Shown in pieces: positions 1-10,843 of a stretch of 64,000 nucleotides of DNA (the stretch's first letter is position 1; every line of letters starts with the position of its first letter). Source of the stretch: Pleurodeles waltl (Eukaryota; Chordata; Amphibia; Caudata; Salamandridae); NCBI RefSeq assembly GCF_031143425.1, contig NC_090441.1, positions 224,622,928 to 224,686,927 on the forward strand, given 5' to 3'. Below the pieces are notes generated by a model. It saw only the letters and a program-made list of their open reading frames with translations, was not told the DNA's origin and ran no database searches. The translations under genes and the position numbers were made by a program.

Positions 1-67
1 ATATATTAGGCTTGTAGGTTTATCAAGAACTATAGGTACCCAGAACCAATAAAGTAGTTGCACCTTG

Positions 68-2807
68 TGTAGGAGGCTGGTCTGGCTTGTAGTGGGTACC
101 AGAGGTACTTACACCTTGTGCCAGGTCCAGTTATCCCTTATTAGTGTAGAAGAGGTGTTTCAGCAGCTTAGGCTGATAGAAGGTAGCTATGGCAAAGCAG
201 CTTAGGCTGAACTAGGAGACATGTAAAGCTCCTACTATACCACTGGTGTCATATGCACAATATCATAAAAAAACAAAATACACAGAAGTACTAAAAATAA
301 AGGTACTTTATTTTTATGACAATATGCAAAGGTATCTCAGTGAGTACCCTCAGTATGAGGATAAGATATATTCACAAAATATATGTACACAAACCAAAAT
401 TATGCAGGGAATAGCAAGAAACGTAATGCAAGCAGTGTAAAATTACAGTAGATTGCAATAGGAGCACATAGGTATAGGGGCAACACAAACCATATACTCC
501 AAAAGTGGAATGCGAACCACAAATGGACCCCAAACCTATGTGAGCTTGTAGAGGGCCGCTGGGATTGTAAGAAAACAGTGAAGGTTAGAAAAATAGCCCA
601 CCCCAAGACCCTGAAAGGTAGGTGTAAACTTCACCTACTACCCCCAGAGAGCACAGAAGTTGTGATAGGGGGATTCTGCAGGAAGAACAAACACCAGCAA
701 TCAACAACAGTAGATTTCCAGAATTGAGTACCTGTAAGACAAGGGGACCAAGTCCAATAGTCGCGACAGTGTCGAGAGTGGGCAGGAGCCCAGGAAAAGG
801 CAGCTGAGGGTGCAAGGAAGCTGCCACCGGATGGAAGAAGCTTGGAGTTCTGCAAGAAAGAAGAGAGCTAGGGACTTCTCCTTTTGAAGACGGATGTCCC
901 ATGTCGCGATGAAGCTTGCAAAGGTGTTCCCACGCAGAAAGACTGCAAACAAGCCTTACTAGCTGCAAGGGTCGCGGCAGCAGGTCAGAGAGCCCTCACA
1001 GAAGCAGGCAGCACCCGCAGAAGTACCTGAACAGGCACTTAGAAGAAAAGTGAACCAGAGTCCACCCGAAGTCACAAAAGGGAGTCCCACAACGCCGGAG
1101 GACAACTCAGAAGGTTGTGCACTGCAGGTTAGAGTGTCGGGGACCCAGGCTTGGCTGTGCATGGAGGAAATCCTGGAAGAGTGCACAGGAGCTGTAAATC
1201 ACGCGGTACCCAGCAATGCAGTCTAGCGTAGGGAGGCAAGGACTTACCTCCACCAAACTTGGACTGAAGAGTCACTGGACTGTGGGAGTCACTTGGACAG
1301 AGTTGCTGAGTTCCAGGGACCACGCTCGTCGTGCTGCGAGGGGACCCAGAGGACCAGTGATGCAGTCTTTTGGTGCCTGCGGTTGCAGGGGGAAGATTTT
1401 GTCGACCCACAGGAGATTTCTTCAGAGATCCTGGTGCAGAGAGGAGGCAGACTACCCCCAGAGCATGCACCACCTGGAAACAGTAGAGAAAGCCGGCAGG
1501 GTGAAGCGATACAAGGTTCCTAGTAGTCATCTTGCTACTTTGTTGCGGTTTTGCAGGCGTCCTGAGCAGTCAGCGGTCGATCCTTTGGTATAAGGTGAAG
1601 AGGGAGATGCAGAGGAACTCTGATGAGCTCTTGCATTCGTTATCTGGGGAGATCCCCAAAGCAGAGACCCTAAATAGCCAGAAAAGGAGGTTTGGCTCCC
1701 TAGGAAGGAGGATTGGCTACCAAGAGAGGTAGGAGCCTATCAGCAGGAGCTTCTGACGTCACCTGCTGGCACTGGCCACTCAGAGCAGTCCAGTGTGCCA
1801 CAGACACCTCTGTTTCCAGGATGGCAGAGGTTTGGGTCACACTGGAGGAGCTCTGGGCACCTCCCCTGGGAGGTGGAGGTCAGGGGAGTGGTCAGTCCCC
1901 TTTCCTTTGTCCAGTTTCACGCCAGAGCAGGGCTGGAGGATCCCTGAACCGGTTTAGACTGGCTTATGCAGAGATGGGCACCATCTGTGCCCATCAAAGC
2001 ATTTCCAGAGGCTGGGGGTGGCTACTCCTCCCCAGCCTTCACACCTATTTCCAAAGGGGGAGGGTGTTAAACCCTCTCTCAGAGGAAGTCCTTTGTTCTG
2101 CCTTCCTGGGCCAGGGCTGCCTGGACCCCAGGAGGGCAGAAACCTGTCTGAGGGGTTGGCAGCAGCTGCAGTGGAGACCCCGGAAAGGCAGTTTGGCAGT
2201 ACCCGGGTTCTGTGCTAGAGACCCGGGGGCTCATGGAATTGTCCCCCCAATGCCATAATGGCATTGGGGTGACAATTCCATGATCTTAGACATGTTACAT
2301 GGCCATGTTCGGAGTTACCATTGTGACGCTGTACATAGGTGGTGACCTATGTACAGTGAACGCGTGTAATGGTGTCCCCGCACTCACAAAGTCCAGGGAA
2401 TATGCCCTGAACAACGTGGGGGCACCTTGGCTAGTGCCAGGGCACCCACACACTAAGTAACTTTGCACCTAACCTTCACCAGGTGAAGGTTAGACATAAG
2501 GGTGACTTATAAGTTATTTTGGTGCAGTGGTAAATGGCTGTGAAATAACGTGGACGTTATTTCACTCAGGCTGCACTGGCAGGCCTGTGTAAGAATTGTC
2601 AGAGCTCCCTACAGGTGGCAAAAGAAATGCTGCAGTCCATAGGGATCTCCTGAAACCCCAATACCCTGTGTACCTCTGTACCATATACTAGGGAATTATA
2701 TGGGTGTACCAGTATGCCAATGTGAATTGGTAAATTTAGTCACTAGCCTGTTATATATACAGTGAAATATGGGGGTAACATGCCAGACAAGATTGTACTT
2801 TCCTACA
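68..2807 (-). mobile_element. Solo LTR of the 3-kb Gypsy (Gmr1-type) family, reverse orientation
   Basis: The element begins TGTAGGAGGCTGG and ends TTTCCTACA, the inverse of the LTRs at 5929-8923 and 14224-17217. It is flanked by a perfect 5-bp duplication, CCTTG, at 63-67 and 2808-2812. No internal region is present, so it is a solo LTR left by recombination between two LTRs. Read on the minus strand it keeps the landmarks of the family: the GTGAAATAACGT hairpin, the TATTTAGG box and the GTGGAG|GTAAGTCC splice-donor motif (on the plus strand as GGACTTACCTCCAC near 1240). The short ORFs in it also appear in the other LTR copies and are not conserved as proteins. At about 2.7 kb it is shorter than the 3.0-kb LTRs of the complete element. 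Confidence 0.93.
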
Positions 2808-2812
2808 CCTTG

Positions 2813-3500
2813 CAATGGGTTTTCATTGTATACCGTGTATATAGCAATTCATTTGGTGAAATATAAAGAGTGAAAAATAGATATCAAGGAAACATTTGTA
2901 TTTCCAAAATGGGCACAAGATAAGGTGTTGAGAAGCAGTAGTTATTTGCACATCTCTGAATTCCAGGGTCCCCATACTAGCATGTGAATTACAGGGCATT
3001 TCTCAAATAGAAGTCTTTTTGACACACTGTCTTACATTTGGAGGGAAAACACTTAGAGAAAGACAAGGAACAATAACACTTTTTCTGCTATTCTGTGTTC
3101 CCCCAAGTCTCCCTATAAAAATGGTACCTCACTTGTGTAGGTAGGCCTAATGCCCAGAGAAGGAAATGGAACATGGACACATCACATTTGTTCACTGAAA
3201 TCTGACGTACTTTTTGTAAAGTGCATATCTGTGGATTTTTCCTCTAGCTCAGCCGGCACCTAGAGAAACCTACAAACTAATCGCTGGTGCATAAGTGGTT
3301 TCTTCCCCCGCCAAGGTGACACTGACATAAACAAAAGAAAAGCAGTGGGTAGGCTCAAAGCCCACAAGGCATATTCAACAAGTCTCAAAGAGACAGCGCA
3401 AGTGCTATCTAGGCTTGACTTAAAAAAACAGCGGAGCTGGAATGCTTTGCAAATGTAAAAGAAGCTTCGCCAAAGACAAGCAGGGAACTAAGAAAACATA
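2813..3500. other. Unclassified AT-rich sequence, no gene seen
   Basis: This stretch follows the solo LTR. I find no long ORF, terminal repeat or RNA gene. The text from about 2880 to 3310 has the look of dispersed repeat DNA, but I cannot assign a family. It may be part of the sequence flanking the retroviral LTR that follows. Confidence 0.4.
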
Positions 3501-3575
3501 GGGCCTCATTACAACCCTGGTGGTCAGTGAAAGCACGGCTGCAACACCGCCGGCTCCAAGTTTGTAATGAGGGCC
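3501..3575. mobile_element. Very short Harbinger-like MITE
   Basis: A 75-bp unit bounded by inverted ends GGGCCTCATTACAA and TTGTAATGAGGGCC. The start, ending in ACAACCCTGGTGGTC, resembles the termini of the large Harbinger elements at 17922 (GGGGGTCATTCCAACCCTGG) and 55411 (GGCCCTCATTTCAACCCTGG). The flanking trinucleotides (ATA left, TTA right) are not identical, so the target duplication is eroded or the edges are a base off. It is too short to encode anything. Confidence 0.55.
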
Positions 3576-3688
3576 TTAGTGTTCCAAAATAAAAAGATAA
3601 GCATCAAAGTGGAAAGATACCAGTGTCGCGTAAGCTCTCATTATCCTAATGAGACTACTGGATTTTTGGGCAGCAAGATCGTTCGCAG

Positions 3689-4580
3689 TGTGGGGGACTA
3701 AGTCTGACCCACGGTGAAGGACCCTTGTCACCCCAAATCCGGGTTGAGCTCCGGCTAACTAGCAGTGCCTTATCTCTCCCAATGGGAGCGCATGACATCT
3801 GAGTGCTTCCCAGGGAAGTAGTGGTCACTCAGGTCCTAACCAGTTCTCTCATACACAGTGTGGTCTCATGTATAAATGACAAAGGCAGTTTAAGTTTTAA
3901 AAATTGGTTTAATAAAATGACTGCATTTTAGATAGCAAAGCGTGAGCTGCAATAACCAGAACTACACAACACAGTAGGATTAAATAGTAACGATGAGAGT
4001 GAAGCACAAGAATAAGGCTATCATAGTGCAACTAGAATAGGTTCTCTCTAAGTTATATTCGGAGCACAGCATGTGAAGCTCTAAGCCTGCCTTTCAGGTT
4101 GTCCCCAGGAGGACATCAACCCTCATACCTGAGCAAAGGCCTGTAATCTGCATCAGCATCTGCAACGGGGAAGTCAGCATCTAGTTGTAGGTTCCTGGTC
4201 TGAATCTCCCTCTGACGTGTACTAGGAATAGAAAGTGTTTCTATAACTAACAGGCAGATGTTCTAAGAACTGTCCCTACGTAAGGATGTGTAAGGATGTG
4301 TACTTTCTACGAACACTAGAGACTAAACTTCTACCACGTTTACTGGCAATGTTCCAGACTGTAGCCTTGACTGAAGCACAGAGCAAGCAAGAATGTATTG
4401 TTTGAGAACACGGTGCTGAAGTAAGCTAAACAGTGTGATAGAATGAAATACAAACAAGACAGTGAAACTGGTTATTCTAAAATAACAGTTTAAGATTTAA
4501 TATAATGTATCTAGGGCAGAGTGCACAGAGGCCTAACACATTAAGCTAACGCGCATAAAGCTACATTAAAAATGGCTACA
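3689..4580 (-). repeat. Probable 3' LTR of the minus-strand endogenous retrovirus
   Basis: On the minus strand a purine tract (4583-4596) is followed at once by TGTAGCCATTTTTAATG, the expected U3 start. The matching CA end would be the plus-strand TGTGGGGGACT at 3689. An ATTAAA poly(A)-type signal lies on the minus strand at 3909-3914. The 5' LTR is not in the window, so neither edge can be checked against a twin. The left edge is inferred from the TGT...ACA convention only. Confidence 0.5.
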
Positions 4581-4582
4581 CC

Positions 4583-4596
4583 ACACCCTCCCCTTG
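4583..4596 (-). promoter_or_regulatory. Polypurine tract of the endogenous retrovirus
   Basis: The minus strand reads ACAAGGGGAGGGTG three bases before TGTAGCC. A purine run directly upstream of a TG dinucleotide is where plus-strand DNA synthesis starts in retroviruses. It sits downstream of the env remains, as expected. Confidence 0.6.
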
Positions 4597-4774
4597 TCGG
4601 TAGAAAGTGGTTTGAGCCGAAGCTAAAAATGCCCTAAGCTAAAATATAATTAAAACCCTATCAAATTTCAAGAAGGTAAGAGGACACCAAAGCATATTAA
4701 TCCTCAATTTAAAAAATGAGCATGCGGCCAAATGCCGAATTCAAATGACAATGTCAATTTAGAATAAGTTCAAA

Positions 4775-5923
4775 TCAAGCATAGGTCATGGAAAGCAGGA
4801 CATTCTCCACTTCGGCAGATGACAAAACCAGAAAATCCACGCCAAAGACTATCAAGGAGCAGGTGTGTTCCAAAGCCCCAGTGTCAACCAAGGTGGCATC
4901 CCGTGTGGAGCCTGTGAACGAGTTAATATCAACTTCCTCCAGGAAGGGTATCTCGTAATCAGCCTCTCGAAGCAAACGCAGCCGCAGCGGGAACATCAAC
5001 AGATCAGCATCAACCACTGGGGGGTGTTGCTGTGAGAGACAAATGACAGTGCATGTTCAAAAGAGCACCAACGGCACCGAAACACGGGCTGCACACAATC
5101 CAAAACCGGTCTGAATGACAGAGACCAGTCACACTCCAAATGCTCCAAAGTGCTGCATCATGCGTTCACGACACAGCTGCACTGATGGGAGCGCCCACAT
5201 TCATTCTTGTTGCGGCGGGACAGCCATTGCAGAAAAACAACAGCAACAGCAAAATGCCGGCTAATAAAGCCCAAAAATGCTTCTGAAAATTGAATGAATA
5301 GCCGAAGGTATTAAACTGAATATGGAAGAGAAGGTGTGAACGAAACCAACACCAACGGCTTTGAAAAAATGTGCTAATCCAGCTGTACTGGAAGCATTGA
5401 ATATACGTCAGACGAGTTCACCAAAGTGGCTCTGAAAGTTGGTATTTAACAGGGACTGTATTTCTGCCAATGGCCTTGCCACCTGAAGTCCGTAGGTCTC
5501 GTGTACAGATGTAAGGGCAACATGCTTCTGAAACAATAAAGCCTTCAGTCTACTTAACTTGTCGAAATTCACCTTGGAAGTAGCAATGTGAGGCCAAATA
5601 TCTGCTAGCTCCCTAATTTTAGTGGGGGTTAAACAACACACTCCCGCAGAAAGTAACAACCTTAGTGACCGAAACAACGTAAACTATTCCGGCCCGCGTG
5701 CCACAACAGTCTTCTCTATTGAGGAGGACGTAGCTGCCATTTGAAAGCACCTGGAATGTGCGTTTAATCAAGGGGACTGGAACTTCTTTCAGATAGCAAG
5801 CCAAGTTCGCCACCGAGGCATTACACGCCCCAAGCAAGGACAGCTGCTTACAAATCATCAAATGGCTGACTGAAGTCTCATATTCACTACCGCTAAGAAA
5901 GACTTCTTTCATGCCATTGAGGC
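4775..5923 (-). pseudogene. Retroviral env remnant, transmembrane-subunit end plus a 3' ORF
   Basis: This is the most downstream piece of the env region, cut from the rest by the 11.3-kb Gypsy insertion at 5929. ORF pieces at 5619-5912 and 5408-5677 are in different frames, so there is at least one frameshift. The first is rich in Cys and carries Asn-x-Ser/Thr sites, as an ectodomain would. Near 5220-5285 one minus-strand frame has a hydrophobic run, FWALLAGILLLLLFF, that looks like a membrane anchor. Downstream an 80-codon ORF (4775-5017) follows a good splice acceptor at 5030-5031 (TTTGTCTCTCACAG on the minus strand). It is acidic, I do not recognise it, and it could be an accessory exon. 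The gene is broken and cannot make a full glycoprotein. Confidence 0.6.
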
Positions 5924-5928
5924 ATTTG
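5924..5928. repeat. Left target-site duplication of the Gypsy element (ATTTG)
   Basis: ATTTG lies directly before TGTAGG at 5929 and is repeated exactly at 17218-17222 after the CTACA end of the 3' LTR. Five bases is the usual duplication length for this class. Confidence 0.97.
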
Positions 5929-7228
5929 TGTAGGAAAGTACCATCTTGCCTGGCATGTTACCCCCATTTTTCACTGTATATATGTTGTTTTAGTTGTATG
6001 TGTCACTGGGACCCTGGTAACCCAGGGCCCCAGTGCTCATAAGTGTGCCTGAATGTGTTACCTGTGTAGTGACTAACTGTCTCACTGAGGCTCTGCTAAT
6101 CAGAACCTCAGTGGTTATGCTCTCTCATTTCTTTCAAAATTGTCACTAACAGGCTAGTGACCATTTTTACCAATTTACATTGGCTTACTGGAACACCCTT
6201 ATAATTCCCTAGTATATGGTACTGAGGTACCCAGGGTATTGGGGTTCCAGGAGATCCCTATGGGCTGCAGCATTTCTTTTGCCACCCATAGGGAGCTCTG
6301 ACAATTCTTACACAGGCCTGCCACTGCAGCCTGAGTGAAATAACGTCCACGTTATTTCACAGCCATTTTACACTGCACTTAAGTAACTTATAAGTCACCT
6401 ATGTGTCTAACCTTTACCTGGTAAAGGTTAGGTGCAAAGTTACTTAGTGTGAGGGCACCCTGGCACTAGCCAAGGTGCCCCCACATTGTTCAGAGCCAAT
6501 TCCCTGAACTTTGTGAGTGCGGGGACACCATTACACGCGTGCACTACATATAGGTCACTACCTATATGTAGCTTCACAATGGTAACTCCGAATATGGCCA
6601 TGTAACATGTCTATGATCATGGAATTGCCCCCTCTATGCCATCCTGGCATAGTTGGCACAATCCCATGATCCCAGTGGTCTGTAGCACAGACCCTGGTAC
6701 TGCCAAACTGCCCTTCCTGGGGTTTCACTGCAGCTGGTCCTGCTGCCAACCCCTCAGACAGGCATCTGCCCTCCTGGGGTCCAGCCAGGCCTGGCCCAGG
6801 ATGGCAGAACAAAGAACTTCCTCTGAGAGAGGGTGTGACACCCTCTCCCTTTGGAAAATGGTGTGAAGGCAGGGGAGGAGTAGCCTCCCCCACCCTCTGG
6901 AAATGCTTTGTTGGGCACAGAGGTGCCCAATTCTGCATAAACCTGTCAACACCGGTTCAGGGGACCCCTTAGCCCTGCTCTGGCGTGAAACTGGACAAAG
7001 GAAAGGGGAGTGACCACTCCCCTGACCTGCACCTCCCCTGGGAGGTGTCCAGAGCTCCTCCAGTGTGCTCCATACCTCTGCCATCTTGGAAACAGAGGTG
7101 CTGCTGGCACACTGGACTGCTCTGAGTGGCCAGTGCCACCAGGTGACATCAGAGACTCCTTGTGATAGGCTCCTTCAGGTGTTGCTAGCCTATCCTCTCT
7201 CCTAGGTAGCCAAACCCTCTTTTCTGGC

Positions 7229-7234
7229 TATTTA
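7229..7234 (+). promoter_or_regulatory. TATA-like box in the LTR
   Basis: GGCTATTTAGGGTCTCTG is kept in the LTR copies at 7228, 15520, 30110 and 50646, and in reverse at 1680 and 63920, although surrounding bases drift. Its place upstream of the splice donor and poly(A) signal fits a core promoter. No transcript evidence is available. Confidence 0.5.
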
Positions 7235-7656
7235 GGGTCTCTGTCTCTGGGGAAACTTTAGATAACGAATGCATGAGCTCAGCCGAGTTCCTCTGCATCT
7301 CTCTCTTCACCTTCTGATAAGGAATCGACTGCTGACCGCGCTGGAAGCCTGCAAACCTGCAACATAGTAGCAAAGACGACTACTGCAACTCTGTAACGCT
7401 GATCCTGCCGCCTTCTCAACTGTTTTCCTGCTTGTGCATGCTGTGGGGGTAGTCTGCCTCCTCTCTGCACCAGAAGCTCCGAAGAAATCTCCCGTGGGTC
7501 GACGGAATCTTCCCCCTGCAACCGCAGGCACCAAAAAGCTGCATTACTGGTCCCTTGGGTCTCCTCTCAGCACGACGAGCGAGGTCCCTCGAATCCAGCG
7601 ACTCTGTCCAAGCGACCCCCACAGTCCAGTGACTCTTCAGTCCAAGTTTGGTGGAG

Positions 7657-8258
7657 GTAAGTCCTTGCCTCACCTCACTGGGCTGCATTGCTGGGAACCG
7701 CGACTTTTGCAGCTACTCCGGCCCCTGTGCACTTCCGGCGGAAATCCTTTGTGCATATCCAAGCCTGGGTCCACGGCACTCTAACCTGCATTGCTCGACT
7801 TTCTATGTTGGTCTCCGGCGACGTGGGACTCCTTTGTGCAACTTCGGCGAGCACCGTTTCACGCATCCTTGTAGTGCCTGTTTCTGGCACTTCTCCGGGT
7901 GCTACCTGCTTCACAGAGGGCTTCTTGTCTTGCTCGACATCCCCTCTCTCTGCTGGTCCAATTTGCGACCTCCTGGTCCCTCCTGGGCCTCAGCATCGTC
8001 CAAAAACGCTAACCGCACGATTTGCAGCTAGCAAGGCTTGTTGGCATTCTTTCGGCGGAAAAACACTTCGGCACGACTCTCCACGGAGAGCGGGATCCGT
8101 CCACCAAAGAGGAAGTCTCTAGCCCTTTTCGTTCCTGCAGAAACCTCAGCTTCTTCTGTCCAGTAGAAGCTTCTTTGCACCCGCAGCTGGCATTTCCTGG
8201 GCATTTGCCCATCTCCGACTTGCTTGTGACTTTTGGACTTGGTCCCCTTGTTCCACAG
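7657..8258 (+). other. Predicted intron inside the LTR
   Basis: The donor GTGGAG|GTAAGTCC sits at 7656/7657. A pyrimidine-rich acceptor, GGTCCCCTTGTTCCACAG, ends at 8258. Both occur in the 3' LTR and in the solo LTR at 49354-52344, and in slightly diverged form in the older fragment at 29619-31803 (TTTACAG acceptor). If transcription starts near the TATA-like box, this would be a 602-nt leader intron lying wholly within R. Confidence 0.45.
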
Positions 8259-8678
8259 GTACTCTAGATTGGAAATCCACAATTGTTGCATTGCTGGTTT
8301 GTGCCTTTCCTGCATTATTCCTCTAACACGACTTCTTTGTCCTTGGGGGAACTTTAGTGCACTTTGCACTCACTTTTCAGGGTCTTGGGGAGGGTTATTT
8401 TTCTAACTCTCACTATTTTCTAATAGTCCCAGCGACCCTCTACAAGGTCACATAGGTTTGGGGTCCATTCGTGGTTCGCATTCCACTTTTGGAGTATATG
8501 GTTTGTGTTGCCCCTATCCCTATGTTTCCCCATTGCATCCTATTGTAACTATACATTGTTTGCACTGTTTTCTAAGACTATACTGCATATTTTTGCTATT
8601 GTGTATATATATCTTGTGTATATTTCCTATCCTCTCACTGAGGGTACACTCTAAGATACTTTGGCATATTGTCATAAA

Positions 8679-8684
8679 AATAAA
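8679..8684 (+). terminator. LTR polyadenylation signal AATAAA
   Basis: AATAAA lies in GTCATAAAAATAAAGTACC, about 240 bp before the LTR end. The same signal is at 16973-16978 in the 3' LTR. Confidence 0.75.
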
Positions 8685-8924
8685 GTACCTTTATTTTTAG
8701 TATAACTGTGTATTGTGTTTTCTTATGATATTGTGCAAGTGACACTTGTGGTACTGTAGTAGCTTCACACGTCTCCTAGTTCAGCCTAAGCTGCTCTGCT
8801 AAGCTACCATTATCTATCAGCCTAAGCTGCTAGACACCCTATGCACTAATAAGGGATAACTGGGCCTGGTGCAAGGTGCAAGTACCCATTGGTACTCACT
8901 ACAAGCCAGTCCAGCCTCCTACAT

Positions 8925-8942
8925 TGGTGGCAGCGGTGGGAT
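8925..8942 (+). promoter_or_regulatory. Primer binding site, complementary to tRNA-Leu
   Basis: TGGTGGCAGCGGTGGGAT starts two bases after the LTR end at 8923. Its reverse complement ends in the CCA that all mature tRNAs carry and, from memory, matches the 3' end of vertebrate tRNA-Leu of the AAG/UAG isoacceptor group over 18 bases. Reverse transcription would start here. Confidence 0.85.
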
Positions 8943-9192
8943 AAGTGCTTTGAGACTACTTACCACTCTTGTCATTGTACTTTTCATAAGAGAAAAATAT
9001 ACAAAACAAGGTCAGTGTATATACACATAGCCAAAAAGTTTTGCATTTCCTCTTTTCACTCTTTTCTAAGTTCTGAAAAGTACTTCTAACTTTCTAAAAA
9101 GTTCTAAAAAGTTTAAAAAGTTTTTTTCTCTGTCTTTCTAAAAGCTCTGACAAACTTTTTATCTTTTACTATCACTTTAACTCTCTCTAAAA

Positions 9193-10843
9193 ATGTCTGG
9201 CACAGGCCAAAATGTTGATCTGTCCAAACTTGCATATGATCACCTTAGCTGGAAAGGAGCAAGGAATCTCTGCATAGAGAGAGGTTTGAGTGTAGGGAAG
9301 AATCCTTCCTTAGAACTGTTAATTAACATGCTTAGAGTACAGGATAAGGCCATAAGTGCCCAATCTGTAGAAAAAGTAGCTAATGGTTCTTAATCTGATC
9401 CAGGGACTCCCCCAGGAAAAGATTCAGGAAAGAAACTTCCTAGCCTGCCCATTACTAGACAGTCTAGCATAGTTGGTAATGATGAGGAGCCACACCATGG
9501 AAATAGTGTTGTCTCACATCATAGCAAAAGCATTTATTCTCACCATACTGGTAGAGATGTTTCTGTTAGCCAAGCTGTTAGGGTGGCTTCTGTAAGGGAC
9601 AGGTCTCCTTCTGTCCATTCTCACCATACTTCTGTTTCAAGGCATGTCCCTCCCACCCACCCTGATGACAGATTGTTAGAAAGGGAACTCAATAGATTGA
9701 GAGTGGAACAAACCAGACTGAAGCTCAAGAAGCAACAGCTGGATTTGGATAGACAGACTCTAGAAGTAGAGAAGGAGAGACAGAAACTGGGTTTAGAAAC
9801 CCATGGTGGCAGCAGCAGTATTCCCCATAGTCATCCTGCAAAAGAGCATGATTCCAGGAATCTGCATAAGATAGTTCCCCCTTATAAGGAGGGGGATGAC
9901 ATTAACAAGTGGTTTGCTGCACTTGAGAGGGCCTGTGTTGTACAGGATGTCCCTCAAAGGCAGTGGGCTGCTATCCTATGGCTATCATTTAGTGGAAAAG
10001 GTAGGGATAGGCTCCTTACTGTGAAAGTAAATGATGCTAATAATTTCCAAGTTCTTAAGAATGCACTCCTGGATGGTTATGGCTTAACCACTGAACAGTA
10101 CAGGATAAAGTTCAGAGAGACCAAAAAGGAGTCTTCACAAGACTGGGTTGATTTCATTGACCATTCAGTGAAGGCCTTGGAGGGGTGGTTACATGGCAGT
10201 AAGGTTACTGACTTTGAAAGCCTGTATAACTTGATCCTGAGAGAGCATATTCTTAATAATTGTGTGTCTGATTTGTTGCACCAGTACTTGGTGGACTCTG
10301 ATCTGACCTCTCCCCAAGAATTGGGAAAGAAGGCAGACAAATGGGTCAGAACAAGGGTCAACAGAAAAGTTGATACAGGGGGTGACAAAGATGGCAACAA
10401 AAAGAAGGATGGTAAGTCTTCTGACAAGGGTGGGGACAAATCTAAAAATTAGTCTTCATCAGGCCCACAAAAACACTCTGGTGGGGGTGGTGGGCCCAAA
10501 TCCTCTTTTAATCAGAACAAGGAAAAGAAACCATGGTGCTATTTATGTAAAATAAAAGGCCATTGGACAACAGATCCCAGTTGTCCAAAGAAAAGCACCA
10601 ATGCTCCTACCACTACAACCCCTACTGCTACCCCTAGTGTCCCTACTAATAGCAGTGGTGGTGGGAGCAAACCTACTAATAGCCAATCCAAGGGAGTAGC
10701 TGGGCTCACTATTGGTAACTTAGTTGGGGTTGGCCTTGTTAGGGAGGCCACAGAGGCTGTGTTAGTCTCTGAGGGGGCTATTGATTTAGCCACCTTAGTT
10801 GCTTGTCCCCTAATATGGATAAGTACAAGCAGCTACCCCTAAT
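9193..10843 (+). pseudogene. gag: Gag: coiled coil, SCAN-like capsid and zinc knuckle, two in-frame stops
   Basis: Gag is the structural polyprotein that would form the particle. The ATG at 9193 opens a frame that meets TAA at 9391-9393 (codon 67) and continues in the same frame to TAG at 10450-10452, then to a stop near 10843. In the 289-codon middle piece (9583-10452), residues about 30-72 are a charged coiled coil. Residues 97-165 look like the first part of a retrotransposon capsid (KWFAALERACVV). Residues 172-256 resemble a SCAN domain, with FRETKKES..WVDFIDHSVKALEGWL and LREHILNNCVSDLLHQYL. After the second stop a knuckle, CYLCKIKGHWTTDPSC, has Cys-x2-Cys-x4-His with a six-residue gap to the last Cys instead of four. 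The stops make this copy defective. Confidence 0.88.

Larger units (their letters stand above)
5929..8923 (+). repeat. 5' LTR of the Gmr1-type element
   Basis: It starts TGTAGGAAAGTACC and ends CAGCCTCCTACA. Landmarks: a near-palindrome, GTGAAATAACGT-CC-ACGTTATTTCAC, around 6333-6358; a palindromic CCTTTACC-TGGTAAAGG just before 6430; a TATA-like box at 7229-7234; a strong splice donor after 7656; a strong acceptor ending at 8258; and a poly(A) signal AATAAA at 8679-8684. At 3 kb it is very long for a Gypsy LTR. By these landmarks U3 would cover about the first 1.3 kb, R about 1.4 kb and U5 the last 0.2 kb. Confidence 0.95.

Noticed and set aside
3501..3575. Bacterial-type hairpin terminator
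   Set aside because: The inverted ends match Harbinger termini and the genome is eukaryotic.
6558..7149. ORFs of 60-126 codons in the LTRs on both strands, repeated in each LTR copy
   Set aside because: They recur only because the LTR is repeated. They have no family motifs and are broken differently in each copy, and they overlap the U3/R control region.
10803..10805. TTG as the start codon of pol
   Set aside because: The frame is open from 10785 and overlaps gag, so entry by a -1 ribosomal shift is more likely.
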